64,000 nucleotides of DNA. Source: Ovis canadensis. Its lineage: Eukaryota; Chordata; Mammalia; Artiodactyla; Bovidae. The stretch covers positions 32,218,501-32,282,500 of the forward strand of contig NC_091255.1 in the NCBI RefSeq assembly GCF_042477335.2, read 5' to 3'. The first letter of the stretch is position 1; every line of letters begins with the position of its first letter. Below are positions 63,967 through 64,000 of this stretch, one piece after another. The notes beneath the pieces are model-generated. The model was not told where the DNA came from, ran no database searches, and saw nothing but the letters and a program-made list of their open reading frames with translations. Both the position numbers and the translations under genes were made by a program.

Positions 63967-64000
63967 GTTTCCCCCTACTAAGAACTTTTTCTTTTTTTGG

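Noticed and set aside
33000..64000. Search by eye for the next RAP1GAP2 exon
   Set aside because: No frame containing the expected DRPLSPPLTAPP-type sequence with splice sites was found; it presumably lies beyond the window.

Overview
The window is nuclear DNA of a bovid ruminant (cattle, sheep or goat type). It is crowded with SINEs found only in that lineage or its relatives: Bov-tA (tRNA-Glu head joined to a BovA tail), one BovA2 dimer, two BovB LINE 3' ends, and many CHR-family tRNA-derived SINEs of whales, hippos and ruminants. Older mammalian repeats (L1M, MIR, L2-like, MER5A, MER20, Tigger) lie underneath. No bacterial or organellar features are present. Nearly all open reading frames in the window are chance ORFs or run through SINEs.

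The only gene I can name is RAP1GAP2, a Rap1 GTPase-activating protein, on the + strand. Two coding exons are recognisable: 29448-29491, encoding the start MFGRKRSVSFGGFG, and 32947-32982, encoding IDKTMLASLKVK. The split Trp codon joins them in phase. I saw no later RAP1GAP2 exon, so intron 2 appears to run from 32983 past the right edge (more than 31 kb). A dense CpG island at about 10.6-11.35 kb holds a short candidate alternative first coding exon (11230-11285). Its splice phase fits the 32947 exon and would replace the N-terminus carrying the Ser7/Ser9 switch. Further upstream, 5689-5805 looks like an internal coding exon with good splice sites; I cannot assign it to a gene, and it has the same phase.

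Layout: 1-5.6 kb, old L1 fragments and SINEs; 5.7 kb, unassigned exon; 6-10.5 kb, SINEs and low-copy DNA; 10.6-11.35 kb, CpG island; 11.4-29.4 kb, mixed repeats, a 322-bp direct duplication, a 117-bp inverted duplication and a 35-bp triplication; 29.4-33 kb, the RAP1GAP2 exons, with a duplicated 0.26-kb block around exon 2; 33-64 kb, intron 2. The intron contains a SINE-riddled L1 (34.4-36.5 kb), a 1.86-kb minisatellite that grew inside a CHR SINE (49619-51482), a full-length U6 snRNA retrocopy (58972-59078) and a Tigger remnant (63.1-63.4 kb).

No new multi-gene system is evident. The observations most worth following are the alternative N-terminus of RAP1GAP2, the unassigned exon, the SINE-born minisatellite, and two insertions that consist only of an A-rich tail between target-site duplications.
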